Assembly: GCA_003506435.1 (NCBI GenBank)
Contig: DOAQ01000049.1
Coordinates: 186,001 to 250,000 of the forward strand
Direction of reading: 5' to 3'
Length of the DNA: 64,000 nt
Origin: Prolixibacteraceae bacterium
Lineage (GTDB): Bacteria > Bacteroidota > Bacteroidia > Bacteroidales > Prolixibacteraceae
Part shown: piece by piece, positions 17,771-26,931 of the stretch
Numbering within the stretch: the stretch's first letter is position 1
Layout of the letters: each line of letters opens with the position of its first letter
Position numbers and translations under genes: made by a program
Notes under the pieces: generated by a model
Database searches by the model: none
Seen by the model: only the letters and a program-made list of their open reading frames with translations
Told to the model about the DNA's origin: nothing

Positions 17771-19201
17771 ATGAAAAAAATATATTTATTCTTTTTAGGC
17801 ATTGTTTTAATAGCATCATCGTGTGATGAAATTTTGGAAGAAAAACCAATGGCTATTGCTGCTGAAACATTTTATAATACAGCTAGTGAGGTAGAGTCAG
17901 CTATTTATGGTGCATACAGAGAACTTGCGATTGGCCCATTTAGCAGGAATTACCTTTTGGTAAACTTATCGCAGGTAGATTATGGGGTTGGCAGGGGATC
18001 GTACGCATCAACCAGTAATTTTCAGGGACTGGATCCGACAACTATAGGAAGGACAGATGCTATTTGGGCTTCATTTTATAGGTCTATAAGGGATGTGAAT
18101 ATAGTTATTAGCAGGGCTCCAAAATCGGAAGATATTAATGCTACAAGATTGGCGGAGTTGCTTGCCGAGGCTAAGTTTCTAAGAGCGTACAATTATTTTC
18201 AGTTGGTTTTAAACTGGGGGGCAGTCCCTTTGAGAACAGAAGAAAATATTTCAAACCCAGATCTTCCGCGAAGTCCTGTTGCGGATGTATACATTCAAAT
18301 AGAAAGTGACCTTCAGTTTGCTGAGGCCAACCTGCCTGATGTTCAGTCCATGGTCGGGAGGGCAACGAAGATGGTTGCCAAAACGCTCCTTGCTGATGTT
18401 TATTTGAATATGGGCAAATGGAACGAAGCCAGGCAGAAAGCATTGGATGTAATAAATTCAAACAAATATCAATTGGTCAGTGTTTCAAAGCCGAATGACT
18501 TCTACAAGATTTTTGGCCCCGACGTTGTTTCATCCGTGGAGGAGATTTTTTATGTAAAATACAATGCTGAGATTCGGAACTCTTTTGTGGTAATGTTACA
18601 TAAAGGCAATAAAAAGTATTACTATGGGAGTGGTGCTTATGGTGCTTATATTCCAGATAGTACCCAAAACAAAGTAATTGTTAGTTGGGATCAAAATGAC
18701 CTTCGCAGAAGGTTCAATTTGTATTATGACAATATTGGTTTGGGTACAAAAACTTTACTTTATAAGAAATTTATTGAACCTGATCAAACCTTAAGTTGCG
18801 ATTATCCAATTTACCGCTATGTAGATGTACTTCTGATATATGCAGAAGCTGATTGTCGGGCAAATAATGGCCCTACTGTTGATGGTTTAGAAAAACTAAA
18901 TATGGTACATCGTCGTGGTTACGGCAAAGCTGTAAATACAGCCTCAGCCGTCGATTTCAAATTGACGGATTACAACAAAGACACGTTTATTGATCTGGTC
19001 TTAAAAGAACGTTTGTATGAATTATTTTCAGAACACAAACGGTTTTATGACCTGAAACGAACAGGTAAACTGAAAGAAGTAATCAAAGATGTTAGAGGAA
19101 TTGATGTCGCAGATATGCATCTGCTCTGGCCAATACCCAATTCGGAATACAATTACAACAAGGCTATTGATGAAGTCAAAGATCAAAATCCTGGTTACTA
19201 G
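17771..19201 (+). CDS. SusD/RagB-family glycan-binding lipoprotein (PUL B)
   Basis: Outer-membrane lipoprotein partner of the preceding SusC. The signal peptide ends in a lipobox (IVLIASSCDEILEE). Family helices include LLAEAKFLRAYNYFQLVLNW and YRYVDVLLIYAEADCRANNG, and the C-terminus has MHLLWPIPNSEYNYN and DQNPGY. ATG 17771 places the lysines of the signal peptide correctly; TTG 17753 is an unlikely alternative. About 476 residues, shorter than the other SusD proteins here. It ends 18 bases before a hairpin that separates it from the hydrolase genes. Confidence 0.94.
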   Translation: MKKIYLFFLGIVLIASSCDEILEEKPMAIAAETFYNTASEVESAIYGAYRELAIGPFSRNYLLVNLSQVDYGVGRGSYASTSNFQGLDPTTIGRTDAIWASFYRSIRDVNIVISRAPKSEDINATRLAELLAEAKFLRAYNYFQLVLNWGAVPLRTEENISNPDLPRSPVADVYIQIESDLQFAEANLPDVQSMVGRATKMVAKTLLADVYLNMGKWNEARQKALDVINSNKYQLVSVSKPNDFYKIFGPDVVSSVEEIFYVKYNAEIRNSFVVMLHKGNKKYYYGSGAYGAYIPDSTQNKVIVSWDQNDLRRRFNLYYDNIGLGTKTLLYKKFIEPDQTLSCDYPIYRYVDVLLIYAEADCRANNGPTVDGLEKLNMVHRRGYGKAVNTASAVDFKLTDYNKDTFIDLVLKERLYELFSEHKRFYDLKRTGKLKEVIKDVRGIDVADMHLLWPIPNSEYNYNKAIDEVKDQNPGY

Positions 19202-19219
19202 TCAAATTTTAGGATAAAG

Positions 19220-19254
19220 TGGAAAAGATGGAGATTTTATCTTCATCTTTTCCA
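19220..19254 (+). terminator. Hairpin after susD (PUL B)
   Basis: TGGAAAAGATG (19220-19230) and CATCTTTTCCA (19244-19254) pair perfectly over 11 bases with a 13-base loop. No downstream T run is present, so read-through attenuation or 3' end protection of the susCD message is as likely as full termination. It mirrors the terminator after the PUL A susD. Confidence 0.6.
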
Positions 19255-19290
19255 TATAAGGTAAATGTCCATATCTGAAAAAATAAACTA

Positions 19291-20775
19291 ATGAATATTA
19301 AAAAGATTAGCTTTCTTATAATTTCTTATTTGGTAATAACTTGTGCTTTTTCACAACAAGTTGAAGTAACGAGAAAAAATATATCAAATATAGACCAGAC
19401 CCCAACCAGGGTGCAAACATCGCTTAATCCAAAATTGAAGAAAATAGGTAATTTATTGCCTAAAGGCATTGATGAAATCAGTACATCAATTTGGTCGCTT
19501 GGTTGCGAAACACTTGACAGGAACCATGCCTCCTGGAAGAATTACAGAAACTATATTGGGCCGCTTGGCATAAAGCACATTCGTTTACAAGGCGGATGGG
19601 GCAGAACTGAAAAAGAAAAGGGAGTTTATAACTTTGCTTGGTTAGATAGCATTGTTGATGATGCACATTCGCTTGGTCTTCAAGTTTGTTTGGAAACTTC
19701 GTATGGAAACCGGCTCTATGAAGAAAAAGCTGCTCTCGGTCCGGGAGGGAAATTACCTTCAGGCGATGAAACCTTAAAAGCCTGGGATACCTGGGTTGAA
19801 GCTATGGTAAAACGGTATTCTGCGAGAGGGGTAAAAGATTGGATGATGTATAATGAACCCAACCTGAACAAAGCCAATAAGGTGGAGGATATGGCAACTT
19901 TTAATATTCGGACAGCAGAAATTATAAAAAGGATTGATCCTGAAGCAAGGATCGGTGGATTGGTATTAAGTGATACGAATCTGGAGATTGTTGAAAATTA
20001 TTTGAAATTGCTTAAAGAGCAAGGAAAAGAAAAGTTATTTCATTGGTTGATCTATCATGCTTATGGAGCAAATCCTGATGCGGTTTATCCATCTGTCGAA
20101 AAGATTCAGGAACTTATACAAAAGTATGCTTCACATTTAAAACTATGGCAGGGAGAAGCCGGCTGCGCATCCGAAGAGGTTCAATATGCCTTAAAAGGAG
20201 TTGATTGGACTGAGCTTTCTCATGCGAAATGGAATGCCCGTCGCATGATTGGGGATATTGGTCATGGAGTGAAATCTGCCGTTTTTACAATTTCGGACTT
20301 GAGTTACCATAAAGACTTTATTTCAAGGTACGGGCTGCTTAAAACAAATCCGGATAACTCAATTATTAAGGTGAAAACAGCTTATTATGTGGTTCAAAAT
20401 GTAGTATCTGTTTTGAATGATGCCACAGAGCTCGTTAATGATTGTGATATAAAAATTATTTGTGATAAAAAATTAAGTCTGTACACATTTAAAGATAAAG
20501 AAACAGGATTCCCATTAATTGTTTTTTGGGATGGGACATCAATACCATCGAACGATTGTGACATGATTAAGGCATCGTTTGCTTTAAAAGGCATCAAATT
20601 ACACGAGCCGGTTTGGGTTGACCTTATTACAGGAAATATCCATGACATTCCATCTGAGCAAATGATATTCGATGGTTCTGCGAATTTCTTTAATGAGATC
20701 CCTGTTTATGATGGGCCATCGTTAATTACCGATAAAAGTTTATTAACATTTACCCCTGTAAGGCAAAAAAAGTAA
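19291..20775 (+). CDS. Secreted clan GH-A glycoside hydrolase, paralogue 1
   Basis: Predicted retaining glycosidase exported by a signal peptide (cleavage after about residue 21, TCAFSQQ). The barrel has WSLGCETLDRN near the start, RLQGGWGRTEKEKGVYNF, then WMMYNEPN with the presumed acid/base glutamate (about residue 190) and LWQGEAGCAS with the presumed nucleophile (about residue 288). The two glutamates after strands 4 and 7 are the clan GH-A layout. It shares the whole architecture with the next gene and with 42674-44104 but is the most divergent of the three. I cannot assign a CAZy family with confidence; GH39-like and GH157-like are options to test. Confidence 0.6.
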   Translation: MNIKKISFLIISYLVITCAFSQQVEVTRKNISNIDQTPTRVQTSLNPKLKKIGNLLPKGIDEISTSIWSLGCETLDRNHASWKNYRNYIGPLGIKHIRLQGGWGRTEKEKGVYNFAWLDSIVDDAHSLGLQVCLETSYGNRLYEEKAALGPGGKLPSGDETLKAWDTWVEAMVKRYSARGVKDWMMYNEPNLNKANKVEDMATFNIRTAEIIKRIDPEARIGGLVLSDTNLEIVENYLKLLKEQGKEKLFHWLIYHAYGANPDAVYPSVEKIQELIQKYASHLKLWQGEAGCASEEVQYALKGVDWTELSHAKWNARRMIGDIGHGVKSAVFTISDLSYHKDFISRYGLLKTNPDNSIIKVKTAYYVVQNVVSVLNDATELVNDCDIKIICDKKLSLYTFKDKETGFPLIVFWDGTSIPSNDCDMIKASFALKGIKLHEPVWVDLITGNIHDIPSEQMIFDGSANFFNEIPVYDGPSLITDKSLLTFTPVRQKK

Positions 20776-20843
20776 CCATGAAGATATCCGAATTATATCT
20801 CATTCACAGTGTAAAATGTAAATTACCAAAAATTAAAACATAC

Positions 20844-22265
20844 ATGAAGATGAAAAAATATTTAATGACGGGGGTACTTGCGATTGTAAGTGTTTTTGTA
20901 ATTGCCCAGCATAAAAGCATGAATTGTGAACTGTTCAGATATTCAGGCCCTGGGTTGAAACAGATCGGCTGGTTAGCCACAAAACATTCGAAAGAAATTC
21001 AGTCTTCAGCTTGGTCGGTAGGTTGTGAAACCCTCGACCGCGATTATGCCAAATTCAGTATTTACAAAGATTACGTTGGAGAACTTGGAGTTAAACATGC
21101 CCGGTTGCAAAGTGGCTGGGCCAAATGCGAAAAAGAAAAGGGCAAATATAATTTTGAATGGCTGGATAGTTGTGTATATGGCTTGGCTGAACAGTCGGTG
21201 AAACCCTGGATCTGTTTATGTTATGGTAACCCACTTTATGGCTCAGGGATTCGCCTCGGCGCAAAAATATTCACCGATGAAAAAGCAATGGAGGCTTGGC
21301 TGAAATATGTTAGTGCAACCGTGTCCCGATATAAAAACGTGGTGAATGAATGGGAAGTATGGAATGAACCAAATTTGGGGAATGGTGGCTATGAGGAATA
21401 TTCAACCCTTCTGATGAAAACTGCTGAAACGATCAAAAAAGTGCAACCCAATGCTATTATAATGGGGTTCTCTCTGGCGGGTTTGCCCCTGAAATTTGCC
21501 GAAGAAGTGTTTAAAATATTGAAAGAGAACAATAAACTGGAACTTGTCGATCGGTTGACTTACCATCCTTATACCTGTAACCCAGATGATAGTTATACCG
21601 AAATAGCAAAACTGGAAGCTTTAAAAAATACGTATAACCCTAAAATCAAATTGTACCAGGGAGAAAATGGCTGTCCTTCTATTCTAGAGTGGACACACGC
21701 CCTGAATAATTATCCATGGACAGAAATCAGTCAGGCTAAATGGTTTATGCGCCGGATGGCTGGCGACAGGGTTAGGGATATCCCTTCATCTATTTTTACC
21801 ATCATCGACCTTCGCTATTACAACATGCTGCAATCGTTTGGGCTGATCCGTTCAAATCTTTTGCATGAGATTATTTATAAACGTCCTTCTTATTATGGGG
21901 TTCAGCATATGGTTAATGTTTTCGACGATACGGTAAAACCTGTTGGAGAATTGGAATATACATCAAACGCTTATCGCAAAATGACCGTGGCTGGTTTCAA
22001 AAAAGAAGGAAGCCCGCTTGTATTGGTTTGGTATAAAGATCAGATACCAGGCGATGAACTTAAATGGGAACTGGTTAACCTGACAATAAAGAATACAAAT
22101 TTTAAAGACCCGGTATATGTTGAAATGATCTCAGGGAAAGTATTTGAAATTGGAAAACCGGATTGGGAAAACAAGGGGACTGATGTTGTGTTCAAAAACC
22201 TGCCGGTATGGGACAGCGTTATGATGATTGCCGAACGGTCGCAGGTAATAGTAAAACCGGAATAG
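20844..22265 (+). CDS. Secreted clan GH-A glycoside hydrolase, paralogue 2
   Basis: Predicted glycosidase with the same fold as its upstream neighbour. ATG 20844 gives a normal signal peptide (MKMKKYLMTGVLAIV, cleavage near residue 22), so I reject the in-frame ATG at 20778. WSVGCETLDRDYAKF lies at about 57-71, the presumed acid/base Glu175 in WEVWNEPN, and the presumed nucleophile Glu274 in YQGENGCPS. By eye more than three quarters of residues match the protein at 42674-44104, including long invariant blocks. The barrel is followed by a short C-terminal beta domain. Function and family are unassigned; the motif set is strong enough to call it an enzyme. Confidence 0.6.
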   Translation: MKMKKYLMTGVLAIVSVFVIAQHKSMNCELFRYSGPGLKQIGWLATKHSKEIQSSAWSVGCETLDRDYAKFSIYKDYVGELGVKHARLQSGWAKCEKEKGKYNFEWLDSCVYGLAEQSVKPWICLCYGNPLYGSGIRLGAKIFTDEKAMEAWLKYVSATVSRYKNVVNEWEVWNEPNLGNGGYEEYSTLLMKTAETIKKVQPNAIIMGFSLAGLPLKFAEEVFKILKENNKLELVDRLTYHPYTCNPDDSYTEIAKLEALKNTYNPKIKLYQGENGCPSILEWTHALNNYPWTEISQAKWFMRRMAGDRVRDIPSSIFTIIDLRYYNMLQSFGLIRSNLLHEIIYKRPSYYGVQHMVNVFDDTVKPVGELEYTSNAYRKMTVAGFKKEGSPLVLVWYKDQIPGDELKWELVNLTIKNTNFKDPVYVEMISGKVFEIGKPDWENKGTDVVFKNLPVWDSVMMIAERSQVIVKPE

Positions 22266-22306
22266 TTTTTTAATGCCATTTAATTTAGCTTCTACTTTAA
22301 TATACA

Positions 22307-24454
22307 ATGAATTGTAAAAATACAATCATGATTTTAAAAATCTTTAGATATAAGTTCATCGTACTGTTGGTTTTTATCACAATCGTTTCATTCCGGGGAG
22401 TTTGTCAGGTTCAGATTCTTAAAAATCAAAATATTGAAATTTCAATTGACGGTGAGGGAAACCTGGTCTCATTAAAGAATCTTCATACCGGGCAAAACTA
22501 TGCTTCCGGAAAACCGTTGTGGCGATTGTATTTCGACCGCAAAAACCGCAAAGAGATTGAAATATTGCCGACATGCAATGAGCCGGAAGTGAGGAAGGAC
22601 GAAAATGAAATACTGGTAAACTATGATCATCTGGTGATTGACAATCAGATGCTTCATGTCGAATTGTCTTTCAGTATTATTTTGGAAGAAAATCAGGTTC
22701 GTTTTTGCTCTGAAATTGCCAATAATGAGTTGCATACCATTGTACGGGAATTGCAGTACCCTTTGGTAGGAAACTGCCAGTTACCAGCCGGGCATCAGCT
22801 TATAACAGTGTTCCGTGGCGGACAGTTATATCCCGATCCCAAAGCGCAGATATTAAAAGTAAGCAATACCCCTCCGTATATGGCTCCTTCCCAGTATTAC
22901 AGGCAGTTGGATCTAAAATATCCTGAACAGGTTGGCTCTAATTGCTTTGTATTTGCCGGAAAAGAACAGGGCCTGTACATAGGAAGCCACGACAGCACTT
23001 TTCAGGATACATGGCATGGGTTAAGGTTGTATCCCGATAAAAACGGTCGTTTTGATGAGCTGGAGGCGGGATTGTATAAATATCCGAATTGTATGGCCGG
23101 ACAAACATGGGAATGCGATGCGAATGTAGTGGCCCCGTATTCGGGCGATTGGCACCATGCCTCGAAAATTTACCGGAACTGGGCAAATACGTGGTGGGAA
23201 CATCGGGAAGCTCCGTTATGGGTGCAAAAAATGAAAAGCTGGCAGCGCATCATTTTGCGCCATCAGTACGGCGAAACTTTCTTTCGTTATTCCGATATGG
23301 GAGGACGTATTAAAGATGTTGGGGAAAGTGTTGGTTGCGACGTTGTTTTCCCGTTTGGATGGTGGGAGAGTGGTATGGACAACGGCAATCCGGGCTATGA
23401 AACAGACAGAGCCCAGGGTGGTGATGAAGGTTGGGGAAAAGCTATTTCTACTTATAAAAAAGATGGTGGAAAGGTGTTGTTGTATTTTAATGGGAAACTG
23501 ATTGACCGTGAAAGTGAATACTATAAATCGGGTGAAGGAAAGGAAGTATGCTACAAAGACAATACTGGTGCAGAAATTAATGAATGGTACAAATTTAAAG
23601 GCATGGGTACTTTTACCGGTTATTTTAACTCCCGTACATTTGTAGTAGCTGATACCCGTAACCCAAAGTGGCAGAAACAATTATTGGATATGGCCGACAA
23701 GGCTTTGCATTTTGGCGCCGATGCCGTGTTTTACGACCAGCTTGGACGGGGCGAAAGCACAACAAACTGGGACTTGAATCGGGAATTTCCGGTTCCCAAT
23801 ACCCGGATTATTGCAGACAAAGGCAATGCCTTAAAGCTGGTGCATAATTATATCGACAAAAAAGATAAGGATTTTGCGATTGGAATAGAATGGTTTACTG
23901 ATTTCGCATCCCAGTACGTAGATTTTATACACAATATATATGGAGCTACCGGGCCAACTGATTTTATCGATTGGACCAGATATACATTTCCGGAGGTTAT
24001 ATTGTCAGATAGAGAAATACGCGATGATACCGATATAAAAAGGCGCGTCAACCATGCAGTATTGAAAGGGCTCCGGAATGATATTGAGATATACAGATGC
24101 AGGGATTTGATTGATAAAACTCCTGTTTACCAGCAATATCTGGCTAAAATTAATGAGGTAAAAGATAAATACTGTGCTTTATTGTTACAGGGAAAATATT
24201 GCGATACAGAGGGCTTTACATTAGATAATGAAGTGGTGGAGGCTCGTAGTTTTATTCAGGATGATCAAATGGCAATCGTATTGACCCAGAGTACAACAGG
24301 TACTGTTTCCGTACGACTTACAGTGCCGGGATACCGATATGTTGAATCAACAATTGTCGGTGGTGCTGAGGTTGGGTCTGGTGTTGACAACCAACAAAAA
24401 ATAATATTGAATAGCGATGACCTTGTTGTAATGATCTTCAAAAAGGGAAATTAG
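22307..24454 (+). CDS. DUF6259-like secreted glycosidase candidate
   Basis: Large exported protein with an N-terminal beta-sandwich (about 35-290) and an apparent TIM barrel. Visible in the barrel are SWQRIILRHQYGETFFRYSDM, FPFGWWESGMDNGNPGYETD, and FVVADTRNPKWQKQLLDMAD followed by GADAVFYDQLGRGES, where the aspartate in FYDQLG is a plausible catalytic residue. A C-terminal beta domain closes it at about 715 residues. This arrangement resembles DUF6259 proteins, which are distantly related to GH101, GH129 and GH36 barrels. Start is ATG 22307 or 22328. Its place among hydrolase genes supports a glycosidase role; the linkage is unknown and the family call is moderate. Confidence 0.5.
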   Translation: MNCKNTIMILKIFRYKFIVLLVFITIVSFRGVCQVQILKNQNIEISIDGEGNLVSLKNLHTGQNYASGKPLWRLYFDRKNRKEIEILPTCNEPEVRKDENEILVNYDHLVIDNQMLHVELSFSIILEENQVRFCSEIANNELHTIVRELQYPLVGNCQLPAGHQLITVFRGGQLYPDPKAQILKVSNTPPYMAPSQYYRQLDLKYPEQVGSNCFVFAGKEQGLYIGSHDSTFQDTWHGLRLYPDKNGRFDELEAGLYKYPNCMAGQTWECDANVVAPYSGDWHHASKIYRNWANTWWEHREAPLWVQKMKSWQRIILRHQYGETFFRYSDMGGRIKDVGESVGCDVVFPFGWWESGMDNGNPGYETDRAQGGDEGWGKAISTYKKDGGKVLLYFNGKLIDRESEYYKSGEGKEVCYKDNTGAEINEWYKFKGMGTFTGYFNSRTFVVADTRNPKWQKQLLDMADKALHFGADAVFYDQLGRGESTTNWDLNREFPVPNTRIIADKGNALKLVHNYIDKKDKDFAIGIEWFTDFASQYVDFIHNIYGATGPTDFIDWTRYTFPEVILSDREIRDDTDIKRRVNHAVLKGLRNDIEIYRCRDLIDKTPVYQQYLAKINEVKDKYCALLLQGKYCDTEGFTLDNEVVEARSFIQDDQMAIVLTQSTTGTVSVRLTVPGYRYVESTIVGGAEVGSGVDNQQKIILNSDDLVVMIFKKGN

Positions 24455-24494
24455 ATGACGACAATGAGGTCTCAACAATAACTAATCTAAAACT

Positions 24495-25379
24495 ATGAAC
24501 ACAACAATTCAAATCAGCCTGCTTTTAATTGCATTTTTACATGCTTCAATGGTTTGTTTTTCCCAGGACATATCAAAGCAGCATCAGAGCCAGTTACCCG
24601 AAGGGAAAAACTGGAAATTAGTGTGGAACGATGAGTTCAACGGCAATACACTGGATACCACCAAATGGGGTTTCCGCCTGCATATTATGCAGACACGACA
24701 CCAAACATTTACCACGGAAGGCGTGGAAGTAAAAAACGGGTTGCTGTATTTAAACCTGATTGAAAAGAACGGGCAATACTATTCAGCCCACCTGCAGACC
24801 GGTCAGAATTATCTGGATCGTCCGGGTACCCCTTACAGTAATGGATTAACCTGGCCAATTGCAGAGATCAAAGAACCAAAGTTTGTACACAAATACGGTT
24901 ATTATGAAATCAGATGCCAGTTGCAGAAACAACCCGGGTGGTGGTCAGCATTTTGGCTGCAATCCCCGGTGATTGGTTCAAGTTTGAACCCTGCCCGTGC
25001 CGGTGTTGAAATGGATATCATGGAGAATTTTACGCGCGACAACAAAATCAGCCACAATATTCATTGGGATGGCTATGGCAAGAACCATAAACATGAAGGT
25101 TCGGGAAACATTACAATTGCCGATACGCCTGATGGGTTTCATACATTTGGTATGTACTGGGGAAAATCGGGTTATATTTTCTATGTTGATGGCAAAGAAT
25201 CGTGGCGGGTTGACGGGCCTGTATCAGACGTTGAGCAATTCATTCTGGTTTCCACCGAATGTATGGGATACCGTAACGGAAACCGCAATCAACCATCTGA
25301 TCTTTTGAAAAAGACGGCTTTACCTGATTCATTTATAGTAGATTATGTTCGTGTGTACGATGAAGTAGGAAATGAATAA
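24495..25379 (+). CDS. GH16 family endo-glycosidase, secreted
   Basis: Concanavalin-A-like jelly-roll hydrolase. Signal peptide to about residue 24 (MVCFSQD), WNDEFNGNTLDTTKWGF near 44-60, and the catalytic signature EMDIMENF with Glu172 as nucleophile, Asp174 and Glu177 as acid/base. The E-x-D-x-x-E spacing is the beta-bulge form shared by laminarinases, agarases, porphyranases and kappa-carrageenases, not the lichenase form. The C-terminus DSFIVDYVRVYDE is typical. About 294 residues, a single catalytic domain with no binding module. It overlaps the start of the GH29 gene by eight bases, implying translational coupling. Endo-cleavage of a beta-galactan or beta-1,3-glucan is the family expectation; which one is not visible. 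Confidence 0.9.
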   Translation: MNTTIQISLLLIAFLHASMVCFSQDISKQHQSQLPEGKNWKLVWNDEFNGNTLDTTKWGFRLHIMQTRHQTFTTEGVEVKNGLLYLNLIEKNGQYYSAHLQTGQNYLDRPGTPYSNGLTWPIAEIKEPKFVHKYGYYEIRCQLQKQPGWWSAFWLQSPVIGSSLNPARAGVEMDIMENFTRDNKISHNIHWDGYGKNHKHEGSGNITIADTPDGFHTFGMYWGKSGYIFYVDGKESWRVDGPVSDVEQFILVSTECMGYRNGNRNQPSDLLKKTALPDSFIVDYVRVYDEVGNE

Positions 25380-26844
25380 AACCAACTATATTATGAGAAG
25401 TATCATCTTACTATCCTTGTTTTTCGCTTTTGCCTGTAAAAGAAGTGACGTTTTGCCCCCATCGCCGGTTTTACCGGTGCCAAACCAGCACCAGGTTGAA
25501 TGGCAGGAAAAAGAACTTTTTGCATTTGTCCATTTCACTGTAAATACTTTTACCGGCAAGGAATGGGGGTATGGCGACGAAAACCCGGATATCTTTGATC
25601 CTGTATATTTTAATCCTGATCAATGGGCTAAAGTTTTAAAAGATGCCGGGTTTAAAGGAGCAATACTTACGGCCAAGCACCACGATGGTTTTTGCTTGTG
25701 GCCAAGCCAGTTTGCAAGTCATTCAGTAAAAAATATAAGCTGGATGGGAGGTAAAGGCGATGTCGTTGCCGGACTGAAAGATGCCTGTGCAAAACACGGG
25801 CTTGAGTTCGGAATTTACCTTTCGCCCTGGGACCGCAATCGTGCCGATTATGCTTCCTCTGCTTATATCGAATACTACAAAAACCAGTTGAACGAGTTGA
25901 TTAGCTCGTATGGCCCCATTTTCGAAATTTGGTTTGATGGAGCCAACGGCGGAGACGGTTATTATGGCGGCGCCCGCGAAATGCGTAAAATTGACGACCA
26001 AGTGTATTACAACTGGCCTCAAACATTCAAAATAGTAAGAAGCTACAATCCGAAAACAATTATTCGCGGCGATGCAAGGTCAGCGTCAGACAGCCGCTGG
26101 TGTGGCAACGAAGAAGGATACATTGGTGAAACAAACTGGAACATGGTCACGCCCGATTCACTGATTGCGCTAGGTAAAGATAAAAAACGACTGGAAGTTT
26201 TAAATTCAGGCGACGAGAGAGGAAATGTATGGATGCCAGCAGAAGTGGATGTGTCTATACGTCCCGGATGGTTTTACCACGAATCGGAAGACAGTCTGGT
26301 AAAAACGCCTGATGAATTGTTCGATATTTACCTAAACTCAATAGGCCGGGGCTCTCCGTTACTTTTAAATGTGGCACCGGATAAACGGGGATTGATTCCA
26401 GAACCCGATGTGCAGTCTTTGCTCCTCTGGAAGAAAAAGATCGGTGATGCCTTCGCAAACAACCTGACCATCGGGGCAAAAGTTACGGTTGACTCGTACC
26501 GTGGAAAATCAAATCAATTTGCTGCTGTTAACCTGACTGACGGAAATAAAGAAACGTATTGGGCAACCGATGACAATATTATTTCCAGTTCGATTGAACT
26601 GGAATTTGAGAAGCCACAACAAGTTCAATATGTGCTGATTCAGGAGAACATTAAACTGGGGCAACGGGTGAAGTCGTTTACCATCGAAGTCCTTCAAAAC
26701 GGACAATGGGAACAGGTCGCTAATGCAACTACTATTGGATATAAACGAATTATCAGGATCAACCCGGTAGAAACAGAAAAAGTGAAAATTAATATCACCG
26801 GGGCAAAAGCTTGTCCGGTGATTTCTAATATTGAAATTTATTAA
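25372..26844 (+). CDS. GH29 alpha-L-fucosidase-like lipoprotein with C-terminal discoidin-like domain
   Basis: Retaining exo-glycosidase releasing alpha-L-fucose, or in some marine enzymes alpha-L-galactose. Lipobox near Cys22. The barrel shows FVHFTVNTFTGKEWG, LTAKHHDGFCLWPS and the nucleophile in FEIWFDG (Asp189). Residues about 350-490 form an F5/8 type C (CBM32-like) beta-sandwich. The start at 25372 overlaps the GH16 stop; ATG 25393 (MRSIILLS) is the alternative and gives a tidier lipoprotein signal. Length of 490 residues is normal. A released deoxy- or L-sugar could feed the isomerase operon further right, an inference from gene content. Confidence 0.9.
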   Translation: MNKTNYIMRSIILLSLFFAFACKRSDVLPPSPVLPVPNQHQVEWQEKELFAFVHFTVNTFTGKEWGYGDENPDIFDPVYFNPDQWAKVLKDAGFKGAILTAKHHDGFCLWPSQFASHSVKNISWMGGKGDVVAGLKDACAKHGLEFGIYLSPWDRNRADYASSAYIEYYKNQLNELISSYGPIFEIWFDGANGGDGYYGGAREMRKIDDQVYYNWPQTFKIVRSYNPKTIIRGDARSASDSRWCGNEEGYIGETNWNMVTPDSLIALGKDKKRLEVLNSGDERGNVWMPAEVDVSIRPGWFYHESEDSLVKTPDELFDIYLNSIGRGSPLLLNVAPDKRGLIPEPDVQSLLLWKKKIGDAFANNLTIGAKVTVDSYRGKSNQFAAVNLTDGNKETYWATDDNIISSSIELEFEKPQQVQYVLIQENIKLGQRVKSFTIEVLQNGQWEQVANATTIGYKRIIRINPVETEKVKINITGAKACPVISNIEIY

Positions 26845-26931
26845 TACAAACAAAACATATTACGAATTGGATATATAATGAGAAATTCAATTTAAACCAT
26901 TACGAATGAGAAATTTCAATGAAAGTGCTAT

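Noticed and set aside
20778..20843. Upstream in-frame start for the second GH-A gene
   Set aside because: It would add 22 residues in front of a complete signal peptide; the start at 20844 is the consistent one.
26850..26925. Two similar ATTACGAA / ATGAGAAATT stretches before the GH115-like gene as a regulatory direct repeat
   Set aside because: The copies are short, A+T-rich and unevenly spaced; likely chance or a small duplication.
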